From: Parvibaculum sp.
GTDB lineage: Bacteria; Pseudomonadota; Alphaproteobacteria; Parvibaculales; Parvibaculaceae
Assembly (NCBI GenBank): GCA_020062605.1
Contig: JAGUWA010000390.1
Location: forward strand, 1 to 5,693
Reading direction: 5' to 3'
DNA length: 5,693 nucleotides
Below the pieces are notes generated by a model. That model was not told the origin of the DNA. It made no database searches and saw only the letters and a list, made by a program, of their open reading frames with translations. Numbering within the stretch: the stretch's first letter is position 1; the number at the start of each line of letters is the position of its first letter. The position numbers were made by a program, and so were the translations under genes. This document shows positions 5,380 to 5,693 of the stretch, piece by piece.

Positions 5380-5693
5380 TCAGTTCACGATTTGCCAGCT
5401 TCCGTCCGGCTGGCGGCACGCCGTGCCGTATGCGCTTTCAGGGCGGCCGCCGATATAGACGGTCTGAGTGTATTCGCGGCAGTAGCCGCCACCAGCCTGG
5501 TAGGAGCGGCCCGGCTCGACATAGCCATAATTGCCGCTCTGCGGATTCCGCCATTGCGTCGGCTGGCCTGTCTGGAAAGCGCCGTAGGATGCGTTCTGCA
5601 GATAGTTCTGGTCCGCGCGATCGAGGCTGCGGCCGATATTGTTGCCAACCAGCGCGCCGATCAGCACGCCCGCGCCCGTCGCCCATAGACGGC
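5380..5693 (-). CDS. RT0821/Lpp0805-type surface protein (glycine-zipper, 17 kDa antigen-like), C-terminal part
   Basis: The gene runs in from the right edge and stops at 5380-5382; 103 whole codons are visible and no stop interrupts them. The first visible residues, RLWATGAGVLIGALVGNNIGRSLD, contain a GxxxGxxxGxxxG glycine zipper, typical of 17 kDa antigen-like lipoproteins that insert in or span the outer membrane. A QNASYGAFQTGQPTQWRNPQSGNYGYVEP-like section follows. The end is YCREYTQTVYIGGRPESAYGTACRQPDGSWQIVN, with the paired cysteines and the CRQPDGSW motif characteristic of the RT0821/Lpp0805 family. The N-terminus, including any lipoprotein signal peptide, lies outside the window. 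A GTG at 5667 could be mistaken for a start but would cut the glycine zipper. The function is structural or envelope-related; the exact role is unknown. Confidence 0.88.
   Translation of the reverse strand, partial: RLWATGAGVLIGALVGNNIGRSLDRADQNYLQNASYGAFQTGQPTQWRNPQSGNYGYVEPGRSYQAGGGYCREYTQTVYIGGRPESAYGTACRQPDGSWQIVN

Noticed and set aside
5201..5458. 85-codon plus-strand ORF across the terminators
   Set aside because: It runs through two terminator hairpins and into the antisense of the surface-protein gene.

Overview
The window looks like chromosomal DNA of an alphaproteobacterium, most likely a member of the Rhizobiaceae (Hyphomicrobiales). The evidence is the high GC content with GC-rich third codon positions, a rhizobial-type cold-shock protein, a glycine-zipper surface antigen of the RT0821/Lpp0805 type, and a site complementary to the 16S rRNA 3' end. 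Genus assignment is inference. No tRNA, rRNA, insertion sequence, CRISPR or phage gene is visible.

Layout. (1) Positions 1-1345, plus strand: the 3' end of a CaiB/BaiF-type CoA-transferase gene, followed after 3 bp by a complete PLP-dependent D-cysteine desulfhydrase family gene. The two almost certainly share an operon. (2) Positions 1349-2770, minus strand: a large, soluble, helical protein of unknown function. It converges on the desulfhydrase gene with only 3 bp between stop codons. (3) Positions 2771-3066: a divergent regulatory region with two adjacent GC-rich inverted repeats. It leads into a 68-residue cold-shock protein gene (3067-3273) that ends at a strong intrinsic terminator. (4) Positions 3406-4773, plus strand: a YihY/BrkB-family six-helix membrane protein with a cytoplasmic C-terminal extension. 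(5) Positions 4774-5379: about 600 bp without a large gene. The first 200 bp show only weak hairpins. A 36-codon ORF (4998-5108) then follows an exceptional Shine-Dalgarno site, 15 contiguous bases complementary to the 16S rRNA 3' end. That site lies partly inside a small hairpin. Two further stem-loops and a perfect terminator (5231-5266) follow. (6) Positions 5380-5693, minus strand: the C-terminal part of a glycine-zipper surface protein that runs off the window, with a double-hairpin terminator facing the plus-strand one.

Most of the window is ordinary housekeeping or accessory chromosome. The most interesting stretch is 4930-5266. It reads as a self-contained small transcription unit: a possible -35 box, an SD-occluding hairpin, an over-long SD, a micro-ORF, a structured 3' part and a terminator. 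It could be a small-protein gene, a leader peptide or a dual-function small RNA. I do not recognise it as a named family.
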